Part shown: positions 8,595 to 17,911 of the stretch, in pieces
Layout: each line of letters begins with the position of its first letter
Position numbering within the stretch: position 1 is the stretch's first letter
NCBI GenBank assembly: GCA_963786765.1
Contig: CAWBAJ010000007.1
Location: 1 to 64,000 of the forward strand
Direction: 5' to 3'
Source of the DNA: DATKNA01 sp963786765
Lineage (GTDB): Bacteria > Actinomycetota > Actinomycetes > Actinomycetales > Kineosporiaceae
DNA length: 64,000 nt
Made by a program: the position numbers and the translations under genes
The notes under the pieces: model-generated
Database searches by the model: none
Seen by the model: the letters and a program-made list of their open reading frames with translations, nothing else
Told to the model about the DNA's origin: nothing

Positions 8595-9700
8595 GAATGG
8601 TTTGATGGTGGGTGTGGATGACTTTGCGGAGTGGGGGTCGGTGGTGTGGCGGTTTCGCCAGGCGATGTAGCGGCGGATCATGGCTGGCTTGCTCGGTGTG
8701 GCTGGCGTGGTCGGTGCCGTCGAGGGCGAAGTAGCGCAGGGCGGTGAACTGGGCCTCGATCCGGTTGAGCCAGGAGGCGTAGAACGGCACGTAGGCGAGC
8801 TCGACGTTGTTGGCCGCGGCCCAGTCACCGACCGGGTGTCGTTGTTGGTGGACAGGTGCGGGCTGAAGTTGTCCAGCACGATCGCGATCCGCACGTCGGG
8901 CGGGTGGAGGAGCGCAGGTAGCGGCAGAACGCGAGGAACTGGTGCGGCCCTTGCGGGTCTTGATGTGGCCGTAGAGCGGTCGGTGGACAGGTCGTAGGCG
9001 GCCAGCAGGTGCCGCACCCGTGGGGGCGTTTGAGGTGGCGCGCCGCCGGCGCCGCCGCGGCCGGCTGGTCACCCGTGCCGGCCGCACGCGGGCCCACTGC
9101 TTGCCGGGGTGGGGCTGCAGGTTGAGCGGCCCGAACTCGTCCATGCAGATCACCACGTGGGATCACCGACGCTGACGGCTGGTCTTGCGGTCGGCGATGG
9201 CGTACAGGGCAGGACCCGGTTCTTCTTCGTCTGGTAGTCGGGGTCGGTGCTGGTCTTCCAGGTCTTGACGGTCTGGAAACGAGACGCCCTCGCTCGCGCA
9301 GGAGGACGCGCAGGCCCTCGTGGGAGATGTCCTCGACCACCCCCTCAGCGACCAGGTACTCGGCCAGCTTGGACAGGCCCAGGTCGAGAACGGCAGCTCG
9401 TGATCGACCGGGCGAGCCAGCGCGATCTTCTTGATCTCGCCGCGTGAGCAGCGTCGAACGTCGGCGGCCGGCCGCCGACGTACTTCGGGTCGCAGCGAGT
9501 CGAACCCGTCGACGTTGAAGTTGTGCACACGTCCGGACCCGGTCCGCGCTGGTGAACGCCACCTTGGCGATCCGCCACGTCCATGCCCTGGCGACAGCAG
9601 CACCATCTGCGCCCGCCGCCACGTCACCACCGACCCCGACCGACGACGCACGATCCGCAGCAGCCGTGCCCTCCTCATTGCTGATCTCACGAACCCGACA
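8587..9700 (-). pseudogene. IS630-family transposase remnant
   Basis: The pieces in three frames together cover most of an IS630-family transposase. An N-terminal helix-turn-helix part includes WRRAQMVLLS and ISHEGLRVLLRE. The DDE catalytic core shows ICMDEFGPL (first Asp), AIVLDNFSPH (second Asp) and NRIEAQFTALRYFALDG (Glu). At least five frame changes prevent translation, so it is a dead copy. It sits between the two halves of an att-like repeat. No convincing terminal inverted repeats were found, so the element borders are approximate. Confidence 0.75.
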
Positions 9701-9763
9701 CGCCGGAATCGGCTGGGGGAAGAAGGAACAAGAAGAGAGAGAAAAAGGAGGAGGGGAAAGGAA

Positions 9764-9805
9764 AGCTAGTCCGATGGTCGCAGGTTCGATCCCTGCCGGG
9801 CGCGC
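9764..9805 (+). repeat. att-like repeat copy C (tRNA-Arg 3' end only)
   Basis: It starts at CTAGTCCGATGG and continues with GTCGCAGGTTCGATCCCTGC and GGGCGCGC. From the T-arm on it is identical to copy A. It lacks the anticodon loop and everything upstream. Together with copy B it reconstitutes one full repeat, with the junction at CTAG/TAG, the target type used by IS630-like elements. Confidence 0.65.
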
Positions 9806-9846
9806 TGTCACCGGTATGGCTCCGCCTGTTGCTTGACGGGGCGGGT

Positions 9847-10215
9847 TCAACCGGTCTGCGCAAGGAGCTCGGCGAGCCGGGCAGCTCCAAGTAGGCCGAC
9901 ACGTCGCGCAGGAAGCCCCGGATAACGGCCTCGTCGACCGCGGAGTGGTTGGCAACCCACTCCGGCAGCCCATGCACCAGCATCGAGCTGGGAAGCGCAA
10001 GCGTCGCCGCCGATGGCGGCGACGCCTGGCCGCCGAGCTCGTGGGCCATGGACTGCAGCACGGCGACCTGGCGGCGGTTCACGGGGTCCGGCAGCCCGGG
10101 GTCCACGCGCTGCACGGCATCGAGGCGGCGACCTCGGGCACCGCAGCCCGACCCTGGACGACCGCAGCCCACAGCACGTCGCCGTAGTACGGGAACCTGA
10201 TTACCTCGAGGCGGC
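9847..10215 (-). pseudogene. Unrecognised gene remnant
   Basis: Minus-strand frames contain protein-like stretches: RFPYYGDVLWAAVVQGRA, QVAVLQSMAHELGG, MLVHGLPEWVANHSAVDEAV and IRGFLRDVSAYLELPG. They lie in different frames (breaks near 10120 and 9880) and end at a TGA at 9847. The composition differs from random antisense, so a decayed coding gene is likely. I do not recognise the family. Confidence 0.35.
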
Positions 10216-10652
10216 GGGGTCCAGGGCGCTCCGGCCGGCCCCGGTCAACCCCCTGTTCAGGGCCGCGCCCACCGCCGCCGCAACATGTCGGGATCACGGC
10301 CCTGCTGGCCGCGGCCGTGGACGAAGCTCAGGGTGCGCATCGCTAACTCTGGAGTGCCTGCGGCGTCTCCAGGCGAGCCGCCGTCCCCGCTACCGTGTCA
10401 GCTCCGCGAGTTGGCCGGGCCCAGGTGACGTTCCAGGGCCACCGTGACCCTTGCACCGGCCGCGGCGCAGTGGCCGGTCCCTGATCGCCCTCAGTCGGTC
10501 CCAGCAACGGGCACGTCTCTGGGCCGGCAAGCCCTCGCGCGCCCCATCGCCGCATCCCTGACGAGCTGTCGTGGCAAGGTCAATCCCATGAACTGCTTCC
10601 CATCCGGACGGGGACCCTTGCGGGAACCGGCGTCGCCGACAGCGGGCACGGC
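10216..10652. other. No gene seen
   Basis: GC-rich DNA between the remnant at 9847 and the second IS630 element. No frame shows a recognisable domain and no RNA motif is evident. Confidence 0.3.
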
Positions 10653-11820
10653 CTAGTGCTCTGTAAATAAAATGAGTTGTGGACTAGTATTGCTGCATGT
10701 CGGCGACTCGTGCGGCGGCGCGGCTGGCGGTGACGACGGCGCAGCGGGCGGATCTGGAGGCGATCGCGGCATCGCCGTCGTTGCCGCATCGGGCGGTGCG
10801 GCAGGCCAAGGGCCTGCTGGACGCGGCGGAGGGGGTGGCGAATGAGGAGATCGGACGCCGCTGCGGGGTGAGCGCGAACACGGTCCGGGCCTGGCGGCGG
10901 GGTTCGCTCAGCGCGGGGTGGCCGGGGTCGGGGTGGTCGCCGAGGGCCGAGGCCGCAAGCCGTGGCTGCCCGAAGGCATGGTCGAGCGAGGTGGTGCGGG
11001 TGACGTTGACCGAGAAACCCGCCGACGGGTCGACGCACTGGTCGACCCGCACCCTGGCGAAGCAGATGGGCATCAGTCACGGCGCGGTGGCGAACATCTG
11101 GCGTGACCACGACCTGAAGCCGTGGAAGGTGGACACCTTCAAGGTCAGTCAACTGATCCGCGTTTCGAGGAGAAGCTGGTCGACGTGGTCGGCCTGTACC
11201 TGGACCCGCCGGCGAAGGCGGTGGTGTTCTGCTTCGACGAGAAGACCCAGGTGCAGGCCCTGGACCGGACCCAGCCGCAGCTTGCCGATGGTGCGCGGGT
11301 CGGGCCGGGACGATGACCCATGACTACAAGCGCCACGGCACCACCGACCTGTTCGCCGCGTTGAACGTGGCCACCGGCGCAGGTGATCGCCGCACTGCCG
11401 CCAGCGGCACACCGGAGCCGACGTGCTGGCCTTCTTCAAGCTCATCGACAAGACAGGTGCCGCGCTCGATGGACATCCACGTGGTGCTGGACAACCTGTC
11501 CGCCCACACGGCGCCGGAGGTGAGCGACCTGGCTGGCCCACCCGCGCCGAGCCCGCTGGCACCTGCACTACACCCCCACCTCAAGCTCCTGGCTCAACCT
11601 GGTCGAACGATGGTTCAAGGAACTGACCGACCGAAGCGACTGCGCCGCGGCGTCTTCACCAGCGTCGAGGCCCTGATCGAGGCGATCACCACGTGGGTCG
11701 AGCACCGGAAACATCGACCCCAAGCCCTTCATCTGGCACGCGAAAGCCGAAGACATCATCGCCAAGGTCCGCCGCGGTCGCGCCACCCTGATCACAAGTC
11801 AAATCGAAGACAGGCACTAG
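10653..11820 (+). mobile_element. IS630-family insertion sequence (defective)
   Basis: The element is about 1.17 kb and bounded on both sides by CTAG. The left end reads CTAGTGCTCTGT and the right end, read inward, CTAGTGCCTGT, which is an imperfect terminal inverted repeat. A TTGTGG/TTGTGA match follows about 15 bases further in. The transposase stop codon TAG is part of the right-end CTAG. The element is frameshifted and probably immobile. Confidence 0.7.
10697..11820 (+). pseudogene. IS630-family transposase, frameshifted
   Basis: The ATG at 10697 begins a helix-turn-helix domain (EEIGRRCGVSANTVRAWRR) followed by a second winged part ending at IWRDHDLKPWKVDTFK. The reading frame then changes several times. 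Catalytic motifs persist across frames: VVFCFDEKTQVQALDR (first Asp), VVLDNLSAHTAPEV (second Asp) and SWLNLVERWFKELTDR (Glu). The C-terminus ends at the TAG inside the terminal repeat. It is a different IS630 subgroup from the remnant at 8587. Confidence 0.8.
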
Positions 11821-11937
11821 GCGGCCATGCCCTACTCGGCATCGCTGTCCGTGCAACGGTGCGAAGCAGGTTGTGGACATATCGGCGATGCCCGCTCCGC
11901 GGCTGAGGTCAGTAATTCCAGCAGCCACTCGGTCGCG

Positions 11938-12339
11938 CTATTGCTGGACAAACGCGACGAGTTGCAGCTGAACGTCGTCGGGGTCGCGGAAGTTGAGCGA
12001 CGACCCCCAGTCATGGTCGGTGATCGGGCTGTGCTTGATCCCCTTGTCATTCATCTGCGCCTCCCACCCCACCAACGCATCCCGGTCCGCGACGGTAAAG
12101 CCGACGTGGTCCAGACCCGTCCTGGTCGGGTCGAAAGTCTCGCCGGCGTTGGTCGGGTGGTGATTGAGCACAACGAACATCGACCAGTCCGGCTTGCCGA
12201 GCACGACGGCGTAGCCACCACCCCCGCCGGCATGCTCGTCACGAACCAGCTCGACGAAATTGAACACATCGGTGTACCAAGCGGCGCTTGCATCGATGTC
12301 CGTCACGGTCAGTGCAACGTGGTGCAGCCCGACAGTCAT
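11938..12339 (-). CDS. VOC (glyoxalase/bleomycin resistance) family protein
   Basis: This 133-aa single-module vicinal-oxygen-chelate protein starts with GLHHVALTVTDIDASAAWY. Metal-ligand positions are plausible at the first His (HHVAL), a second His in LDHVGFTV and a Glu near the C-terminus in place of the usual E-x-Y (NFRDPDDVQLQL). A GGAGGAAAA ribosome site directly precedes the ATG. VOC proteins include glyoxalases, dioxygenases and drug-binding proteins. The pattern DHVGFTVADRDALVGWE is common in uncharacterised glyoxalase-like members. It sits alone between an IS element and an att-like repeat. Confidence 0.85.
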   Translation of the reverse strand: MTVGLHHVALTVTDIDASAAWYTDVFNFVELVRDEHAGGGGGYAVVLGKPDWSMFVVLNHHPTNAGETFDPTRTGLDHVGFTVADRDALVGWEAQMNDKGIKHSPITDHDWGSSLNFRDPDDVQLQLVAFVQQ

Positions 12340-12646
12340 TTTTCCTCCGCGGTCGCGTTCCGTCGACCGTCTCCTTCATCGGGCGGCGGTCCGACTGATC
12401 CATGCGGGCTAGCTGATGCGAACTTTTCGCCCCTTGCGCTGATGCGCCAGAGGTGATCGCTAGTTAGCTCACACCCTAGGGTGCTTGGATGCAGCCACCA
12501 AGGGGCGGCGACCTCACCCCGACACTCACTGGGACGCTACTCCGTCGCTGCAGGACAAAGCGGACACGTGACCACGGCGGCCAGCCGCGCCTCAGCTGCG
12601 CCCCGTGCATGGCTTACCCACCGCCGACCGACTCGCCTTGCTTTTC
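12340..12646. other. Upstream region of the VOC gene, no other gene seen
   Basis: About 300 bases with no convincing gene on either strand. The part nearest 12340 should carry the promoter of the VOC gene. CTAG tetramers at about 12407 and 12461 are the kind of target used by the neighbouring IS630 elements. Confidence 0.3.
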
Positions 12647-12856
12647 CTAGGACGACGACGGAGGGCCAAGCCCCTCCCGATCATCGATCGGAACGGCGGT
12701 CTTGGGCGAGCAACCCTTGCAGGTATTGCCTCTCCGGCCCGGCACACCGCCGTGCTCGCGACCCAGATGCTCGGTCAACTCCGCCTCCAACGCGGTCTGC
12801 AGCGCCGGGAGGTGAACCCGGACAACACCCACCCGGGAGGTGAACCCGGACGACAC
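12647..12856 (-). pseudogene. IS256-family transposase fragment
   Basis: A 45-residue stretch (LQTALEAELTEHLGREHG, then RGNTCKGCSPKTAV) resembles the N-terminal signature of IS256/MULE transposases, which read ALEAEMxEHLGY...GNxRNGxxxKT. The C-terminal catalytic part is absent, and no terminal repeats are visible. It is a small relic. Confidence 0.5.
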
Positions 12857-12923
12857 CCAACCCGGCCGGTCAACGCCAGGGCGGACTCACGCGCTTGCCG
12901 CAGCCTGGCGACCACGCCTCGGC

Positions 12924-13080
12924 GTGACGCGAGTCGTGAGGCGAACTGCGGGTGATTGCAGCAGATTGAGCAACTCCAGCATGATCGACCGTAGGTGAAG
13001 CAGCAGGTAGAAGCCTGAGTCGGCGCTGTCGATCACCCTTCTAATCCGTAGGCCGTGAGTTCGAATCTCACCGGGCGCGC
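12924..13080 (+). repeat. att-like repeat copy D, ending in tRNA-Arg(UCU) 3' half
   Basis: The copy starts with GTGACGCGAGTCGTGAGGCGAA, keeps the GAAGCAGCAGGTAGAAG segment and ends at 13038-13080 with CTTCTAATCCG, a T-arm (GAGTTCGAATCTC) and CCGGGCGCGC. The T-stem sequence (GTGAG/CTCAC) differs from copy A but matches copy E, so at least two sequence classes of the tRNA end exist. It borders the pob/pca module on its left. Confidence 0.75.
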
Positions 13081-13136
13081 TTACCTCCGTCCGATCCCGG
13101 CGGCACGATGAGCCGGCATGGTGATGCCGTCAGGGC

Positions 13137-14324
13137 TCAGTATCCGAGCGGGAGGCCCGCGTAGTTCTCAGCGAGGCCCATGGCACCGGCCGTACTCGTC
13201 GCGACCCAGCTCAGCTGGGAGAGCTGGAGCTGCGCATCGAACGGGTCTCCGCTGGTGTGCAGCATTGTGGTCATCCACCAGGAGAAGTGCGTGCAACGCC
13301 AGACCCGGCGTAGGGCGGCGTCGGAGTATGACTGCGCGAGCGACGGGTCGTTCTTGGTTAGTAGCCGTCCGAGTGCGGGAGCGAGCAGTGCGACGTCCGC
13401 GACGGCCAGGTTGAGTCCTTTCGCGCCTGTGGGCGGCACGATGTGGGCGGCGTCCCCGGCCAGGAAGAGGCGCCCATGGCGCATGGGTGCGCGGACGAAG
13501 CTGCGCATCGGCAGCACGCTCTTCTCGGCGATTGGGCCCGGCGCGAGGCGCCACCCCCCCTGCCCCTCGCCGAGCCGCTCGCCGAGGGCGCCCCAGATGC
13601 GGTCATCGGACCACTCCTGAACGTCTGTCTCCGGGGGGACCTGGAGGTACAGCCGGCTGACGGACGCCGAGCGCATCGAGTGCAGGGCGAAGCCGTCGGG
13701 GTGCCAGGCGTAGATCAGCTCGTCGGTGGACGGCGGCACGTCCGCGAGGATGCCGAGCCACGCGTACGGGTAGGTGCGCTCCCACGTGGTTGCCACTGAT
13801 GCGGGCACAGCGGCCCGGCTTGGGCCGAATGATCCGTCGCAGCCGACGACGACGTCCGCGTCCACCCGCCCGGGGCGACCCGCGGCGTCGGTGTAGGTGA
13901 CGTAGGGGCGCTCCGTCGTCAGGTCGTGCAGCTGCGTGTCGGTGATCTCGTATCGGAACTGCTGGCCGGCGGCGTCCCGAGCCTTGCCCAGGTCCTTGGT
14001 GACCTCGGTCTGCCCGTAGACGGTGACGGTCCGCCCGACCAGGTCGACGAAGTCCAGGTGGTGGCGCTCGTGCGGCCACTGGAGGTAGATGCCGCGGTGC
14101 TCGAACCCCTCTCGGTGCAGCCTCTCGCCGAGGCCGATGTCGTCGAGCAGGTCCACGGTGGACTGCTCGAGGATCCCCGCCCGGATCCTCGCCTCGACGT
14201 AGTCGCGGGAGCGGGTCTCGAGCACGACCGAGTCGACGCCCTCGCGCTCGAGCAGGTGCGACAGGAGCAGCCCCGCCGGCCCCGCCCCGACGACGGCGAC
14301 CTGGGTCCGCACGTGATCAGCCAC
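13137..14324 (-). CDS. pobA: 4-Hydroxybenzoate 3-monooxygenase
   Basis: This FAD-dependent aromatic hydroxylase converts 4-hydroxybenzoate to protocatechuate, the substrate of the adjacent pca operon. At 395 aa it has the normal PobA length. The FAD motif VVGAGPAGLLLSHLLE is at the N-terminus, followed by VVLETRSRDYVEARIRAG, the GCDGSFGPSR (DG) motif and GRLFLAGDAAH (GD motif). GTG 14324 is chosen over upstream starts because the Rossmann strand begins seven residues later. The gene is downstream of an IclR gene on the same strand, separated by a hairpin. Confidence 0.95.
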   Translation of the reverse strand: MADHVRTQVAVVGAGPAGLLLSHLLEREGVDSVVLETRSRDYVEARIRAGILEQSTVDLLDDIGLGERLHREGFEHRGIYLQWPHERHHLDFVDLVGRTVTVYGQTEVTKDLGKARDAAGQQFRYEITDTQLHDLTTERPYVTYTDAAGRPGRVDADVVVGCDGSFGPSRAAVPASVATTWERTYPYAWLGILADVPPSTDELIYAWHPDGFALHSMRSASVSRLYLQVPPETDVQEWSDDRIWGALGERLGEGQGGWRLAPGPIAEKSVLPMRSFVRAPMRHGRLFLAGDAAHIVPPTGAKGLNLAVADVALLAPALGRLLTKNDPSLAQSYSDAALRRVWRCTHFSWWMTTMLHTSGDPFDAQLQLSQLSWVATSTAGAMGLAENYAGLPLGY

Positions 14325-14362
14325 GCGTTCAGTGTCCGGGCGGCGCTTCGGGGCCGCCAGGC

Positions 14363-14387
14363 CCTCCTTCCGCCCAGCGGAAGGAGG
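14363..14387 (-). terminator. Stem-loop between IclR gene and pobA
   Basis: A perfect 11-base inverted repeat (CCTCCTTCCGC / GCGGAAGGAGG) with a 3-base loop lies 12 bases after the IclR stop. It may end IclR transcription or act as an attenuator before pobA, whose GTG is 39 bases further on. Confidence 0.55.
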
Positions 14388-14398
14388 TGGCCGCGCGC

Positions 14399-15127
14399 TC
14401 AAAGGCTACGGGCGATACCCGCCGCCGCGACCTGGAGCGCCGACACGAGCCTCGGCCGATCCCGACCGAGCCGGGGGACGACGAGGCCGAGCGCGGCGAC
14501 GACCTCGTCGTCGCCCGTTCGCACGGGAACGGCCACCGAACAGGCGCCAAGACTCATCTCTTCGCTCGTCTGCGCCCACCCCTCCCGCCGTACCCGGCGC
14601 AGCTGTTCCTCGAGCCGGCCGGGTTGCGTGATCGTGTACGGGGTGACACGGACGAGATCGGCGAGCACCTGGCTGCGGACGTCGTCCGGCGCGTGCGCCA
14701 ACAGCACCTTGCCCACGCCGGTCGCGTGCAGCGGCAGCCGCGAACCGATCTGGCTGACGACCGGCACGGAGGCCGACCCGGCCAGCCGGTCGACGTACAG
14801 CGCGCGGTCCCCGTCGCGCACCGCGAGGTGCACTGTCGCCAGCGTGGCGGCGTAGATGTCGTGCAGGAACGGCGAGGCGACGTCCCGAAGCCCTGCCTGC
14901 GCCGGTGCGAGCAGCCCGAGGTCCCACAGCGCCCGCCCCACCACGTACTCCCCGCTGGGCAGCCGGGTCAGCAGCCCCCCGCTGGCCAGCTCCGCCACCA
15001 GCCGGTGGGCGGTCGTGAGCGGCAAGCCCGAGCGGCGGGCGAGGGCGCTGAGCGGGAGCGCCCGGTGATCGGCGTCGAAGGCCCGCAGGAGCGCCACTAC
15101 CCGCGATGTCACCGTCGGGCCGCCCAC
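14399..15127 (-). CDS. IclR-family transcriptional regulator of the pob/pca genes
   Basis: A winged helix-turn-helix (LSALARRSGLPLTTAHRLVAEL) is followed by the IclR effector domain (LHDIYAATLATVHLAVRDG, RLPLHATGVGKVLLAH, SVAVPVRTGDDEVVAALGL). The total is about 242 aa. GTG 15127 is chosen because GGAAGGA lies seven bases upstream; GTG 15133 overlaps that site. It lies between pobA (same strand) and the divergent pcaH. IclR members PcaU, PcaR and PobR control these pathways in other bacteria with protocatechuate, 4-hydroxybenzoate or 3-oxoadipate as effector; which effector applies here is unknown. Confidence 0.9.
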   Translation of the reverse strand: MGGPTVTSRVVALLRAFDADHRALPLSALARRSGLPLTTAHRLVAELASGGLLTRLPSGEYVVGRALWDLGLLAPAQAGLRDVASPFLHDIYAATLATVHLAVRDGDRALYVDRLAGSASVPVVSQIGSRLPLHATGVGKVLLAHAPDDVRSQVLADLVRVTPYTITQPGRLEEQLRRVRREGWAQTSEEMSLGACSVAVPVRTGDDEVVAALGLVVPRLGRDRPRLVSALQVAAAGIARSL

Positions 15128-15195
15128 GTGCACTCCTTCCGTTCATCGGAAGCTCACTCTCGCACGGCGTGCCGTCGGCGCCTACCGTCGCGGGC
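15128..15195. promoter_or_regulatory. Divergent regulator/pcaH promoter region
   Basis: Only 68 bases separate the regulator gene and pcaH, so both promoters and the IclR operator must fit here or reach into the 5' coding ends. No clear -10/-35 hexamers or Shine-Dalgarno are seen for pcaH. The spacing suggests auto-regulation together with pca control. Confidence 0.4.
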
Positions 15196-16053
15196 ATGAG
15201 TGAAGCGGTCATGGATGAAGCCGCTAGGAGTGAGGGCGGCCGCGACGAGGCGTTCGGCGGTATCGAGGCTGCGACCTCCTCCGGCGTCCCCACGACCACG
15301 CAGGCGGAGATCGACGCCGAGATCGCGCAGGTACGGGACGCCTACGATCAGGAGCGGCGCACCGTCGGCGACAGCACCCGGGTCCTCGTCGACTACCCGC
15401 CCTACCGCAGCAGCCTGCTGAGGCACCCGACGAAGGCCCCCCAGCAGGCCGACCCCGAGGGGGCGGAGCTGTCCGCGCCGGTCTTCGGGAGCCGGGACGT
15501 CGACCCGCTCGAGGCCGACCTGACCATCCAGCACCGCGGTGAACCCATCGGCGAGCGGATGGTCCTCACGGGGCGGATCGTCGACGCCGACGGCCGGCCG
15601 GTGCGCTCGCAGCTCGTGGAGATCTGGCAGGCGAATGCCGGCGGCCGCTACATCCACCAGCGCGACCAGCACCCGGCCGCGATCGACCCGAATTTCACAG
15701 GGATGGGCCGGTGCCTCACGGACGCCGACGGCGTCTACACCTTCACGACAATCAAGCCCGGCCCGTACCCGTGGCGCAACCACCTCAACGCCTGGCGGCC
15801 CGCGCACATCCATTTCTCGCTCTTCGGCACCGACTTCACCCAGCGGATGATCACGCAGATGTACTTCCCGGGGGACCCCCTGTTCGCGCTCGACCCGACC
15901 TATCAATCGATCCCCGACCAGGCCGCCCGTGACCGGCTGGTCGCGAGCTACGACCACGGCCTCACCCAGCACGAGTGGTGCCTGGGCTACCGCTGGGACA
16001 TCGTGCTGACCGGAAGCCATCGCACGCCGTTGGAGCCGGAGGAGGCCACGTGA
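15196..16053 (+). CDS. pcaH: Protocatechuate 3,4-dioxygenase beta subunit
   Basis: This iron(III) subunit of the intradiol ring-cleaving dioxygenase is 285 aa. The four iron ligands can be placed: Tyr in GGRYIHQRD, Tyr in GPYPWRN, and the two His of RPAHIHFSLFG. The spacing Tyr to first His is 13 residues, as in the Pseudomonas enzyme (Tyr447 to His460). An N-terminal extension of about 35 residues before the usual start is odd; ATG 15211 is an alternative. It overlaps pcaG by four bases and opens the seven-gene operon. Confidence 0.95.
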   Translation: MSEAVMDEAARSEGGRDEAFGGIEAATSSGVPTTTQAEIDAEIAQVRDAYDQERRTVGDSTRVLVDYPPYRSSLLRHPTKAPQQADPEGAELSAPVFGSRDVDPLEADLTIQHRGEPIGERMVLTGRIVDADGRPVRSQLVEIWQANAGGRYIHQRDQHPAAIDPNFTGMGRCLTDADGVYTFTTIKPGPYPWRNHLNAWRPAHIHFSLFGTDFTQRMITQMYFPGDPLFALDPTYQSIPDQAARDRLVASYDHGLTQHEWCLGYRWDIVLTGSHRTPLEPEEAT

Positions 16054-16637
16054 CGGACCTGACGCCCGTCCCGGGCCAGACAATCGGGCCCTTCTACGGC
16101 TTCGCCCTCCCCTACCCCGGCGGTCCTGACCTTGTGCCGGCCGGGACCCCTAGCGCGATCCGGCTGCACGGGCGGGTCCTCGACGGGCTAGGGCAGCCTG
16201 TGCCGGACGCAATGCTCGAGCTCTGGCAGCCCGCCCCCGACGGGACCGTCGTGCAGGAGCCCGGATCGCTCCGCCGGGACGGCTGGACCTTCACCGGCTG
16301 GGGCCGCGCGAGCACTGACAACTCGGGCCGCTACTCCTTCACCACGCTGACCCCGGGGGCCGCCGGCGCGGGGCGCGGGGCCTTCTTCTCCCTCGTGGTG
16401 TTCGCCCGCGGCCTGCTCGACCGGCTCTTCACCCGCGCGTACCTGCCCGCGGAGTCCACGGAACAGGCCGGCGCGCTGGACGGGGACCCGCTGTTCGCCG
16501 GCCTGCCCGAAGACCGCCGCGGCACACTCGTCGCGCAGCGCGACGACACCGGATACGTGTTCGACGTCGTGCTCCAGGGCAGTGATCAGCGAGACGAGAC
16601 GGTCTTCCTCACCTACCCGAGGCACCCGCTTCGATGA
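16050..16637 (+). CDS. pcaG: Protocatechuate 3,4-dioxygenase alpha subunit
   Basis: The alpha subunit has 195 aa and pairs with PcaH to form the catalytic alpha-beta unit. It has the subunit start PGQTIGPFYGFALPY and the intradiol beta-sandwich with LELWQPAPDG and FTGWGRASTDNSGRYSF. As expected for alpha subunits, the iron-binding Tyr/His set is absent. The GTG at 16050 is preceded by GGAGGAGG and overlaps the pcaH stop; the stop overlaps the pcaB ATG. Confidence 0.94.
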   Translation: MTDLTPVPGQTIGPFYGFALPYPGGPDLVPAGTPSAIRLHGRVLDGLGQPVPDAMLELWQPAPDGTVVQEPGSLRRDGWTFTGWGRASTDNSGRYSFTTLTPGAAGAGRGAFFSLVVFARGLLDRLFTRAYLPAESTEQAGALDGDPLFAGLPEDRRGTLVAQRDDTGYVFDVVLQGSDQRDETVFLTYPRHPLR

Positions 16638-17911
16638 CCGCCCTGCTCTGGCCCGGCGACTCCCGGGCAGGCGAGCTCTTCAGCGACGCAGCGGTCCTGC
16701 GGGCGATGGTCGCCGTCGAGGACGCCTGGCTCTCCGCGCTGGTCGCCCTCCTGGTGGCCCCGCCGGAGGCGGCCGCGGACCTCGGGGCGCTGGTGCAGCC
16801 TTCGGACGCCGACAGCGTCGCCGCGGGCGCCGAGGCAGGTGGGAACCCGGTGATCCCGCTCGTGGCGCTGCTCCGGGAGCGGGCATGGGCGAGCCGACCC
16901 GAGGTCGCGCGATGGGTGCACCGGGGGCTCACCAGCCAGGACGTCCTCGACAGCGCGCTGATGCTGTGCTGCCGCGACGCTCTGGCCCGGATCGACGAGG
17001 ATCTGCGCACCCAGATCGGCGCGCTGGCCGAGCGCGCCGACCAGCACCGCGCGACGGTGATGGCCGGCCGGACGCTGACGCAGCACGCCGTCCCGACCAC
17101 CTTCGGCCTCAAGGCCGCCGCCTGGTTGCGCGGGCTCCTCGAGGCGGCCGACGCCGTCGACGACGTCGCCGGCCGGCTCGCGGTCCAGGTCGGCGGCGCT
17201 GCCGGCACGCTCGCCGGTCCCACCGAGCTCGCCCGGGTGGTCGGCGTCGCGGACCCGGCGAAGGCGGCGGTGAAGCTCACCAAACGGACCGCGAGAGCAC
17301 TCGGCCTGGAGCCCGCGCCGTCCTGGCACACCTCGCGCGCCGTCGTCCCCGCGATCGGCGACGCGCTCACCGCGTGCACCGACGCCTACGGGCACATCGC
17401 GAACGACGTCCTCACGCTGGCCCGGCCCGAGATCGCCGAGCTCGCCGAGCCTGCCGCGGAAGGGCGCGGCGGGTCGTCGACGATGCCCACGAAGACCAAC
17501 CCCGTGCTGTCGGTCCTGCTCCGCCGGAGCGCCCTTGCCGCCCCGGCTCTGGCGGCACAGCTCCACCTCGCCGCAGCGAGCGCGGAGGACGAGCGGCCGG
17601 CCGGTGCCTGGCACACCGAGTGGCAGGCGCTGCAGCTGCTCGGCCGCCGGACCGTCGTCGCGGCGTCCCAGGCGACGGAGTTGCTGACCGGCCTCCGGGT
17701 GAACGTCGGGCGGATGCGGACGAATGCCGAGGCCGGCGCCGGGGACCTCCTCGCTGAGCGACGCTCGCTCGGCGATGTCGCCAATGTCGCCGATGTCGCC
17801 AAGGCCGGCGAGGTGCCCTCCTGGGACATCACTTCCTACCTCGGAGCGAACGACCTGATCATCGACGCCGTCCTGGAGCGCGCGGCCCTTCGCTTGAAGG
17901 GAGCCTCGTGA
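16634..17911 (+). CDS. pcaB: 3-Carboxy-cis,cis-muconate cycloisomerase
   Basis: This fumarase/aspartase superfamily member of 425 aa converts 3-carboxymuconate to 4-carboxymuconolactone. The superfamily signature appears as GSSTMPTKTNP. Other conserved parts are HRGLTSQDVLDSALML and TLTQHAVPTTFGLKAA. Both ends overlap neighbouring genes by four bases. A short repeat (NVADVADVAK) in the C-terminal third is unusual but in frame. Confidence 0.93.
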   Translation: MTALLWPGDSRAGELFSDAAVLRAMVAVEDAWLSALVALLVAPPEAAADLGALVQPSDADSVAAGAEAGGNPVIPLVALLRERAWASRPEVARWVHRGLTSQDVLDSALMLCCRDALARIDEDLRTQIGALAERADQHRATVMAGRTLTQHAVPTTFGLKAAAWLRGLLEAADAVDDVAGRLAVQVGGAAGTLAGPTELARVVGVADPAKAAVKLTKRTARALGLEPAPSWHTSRAVVPAIGDALTACTDAYGHIANDVLTLARPEIAELAEPAAEGRGGSSTMPTKTNPVLSVLLRRSALAAPALAAQLHLAAASAEDERPAGAWHTEWQALQLLGRRTVVAASQATELLTGLRVNVGRMRTNAEAGAGDLLAERRSLGDVANVADVAKAGEVPSWDITSYLGANDLIIDAVLERAALRLKGAS

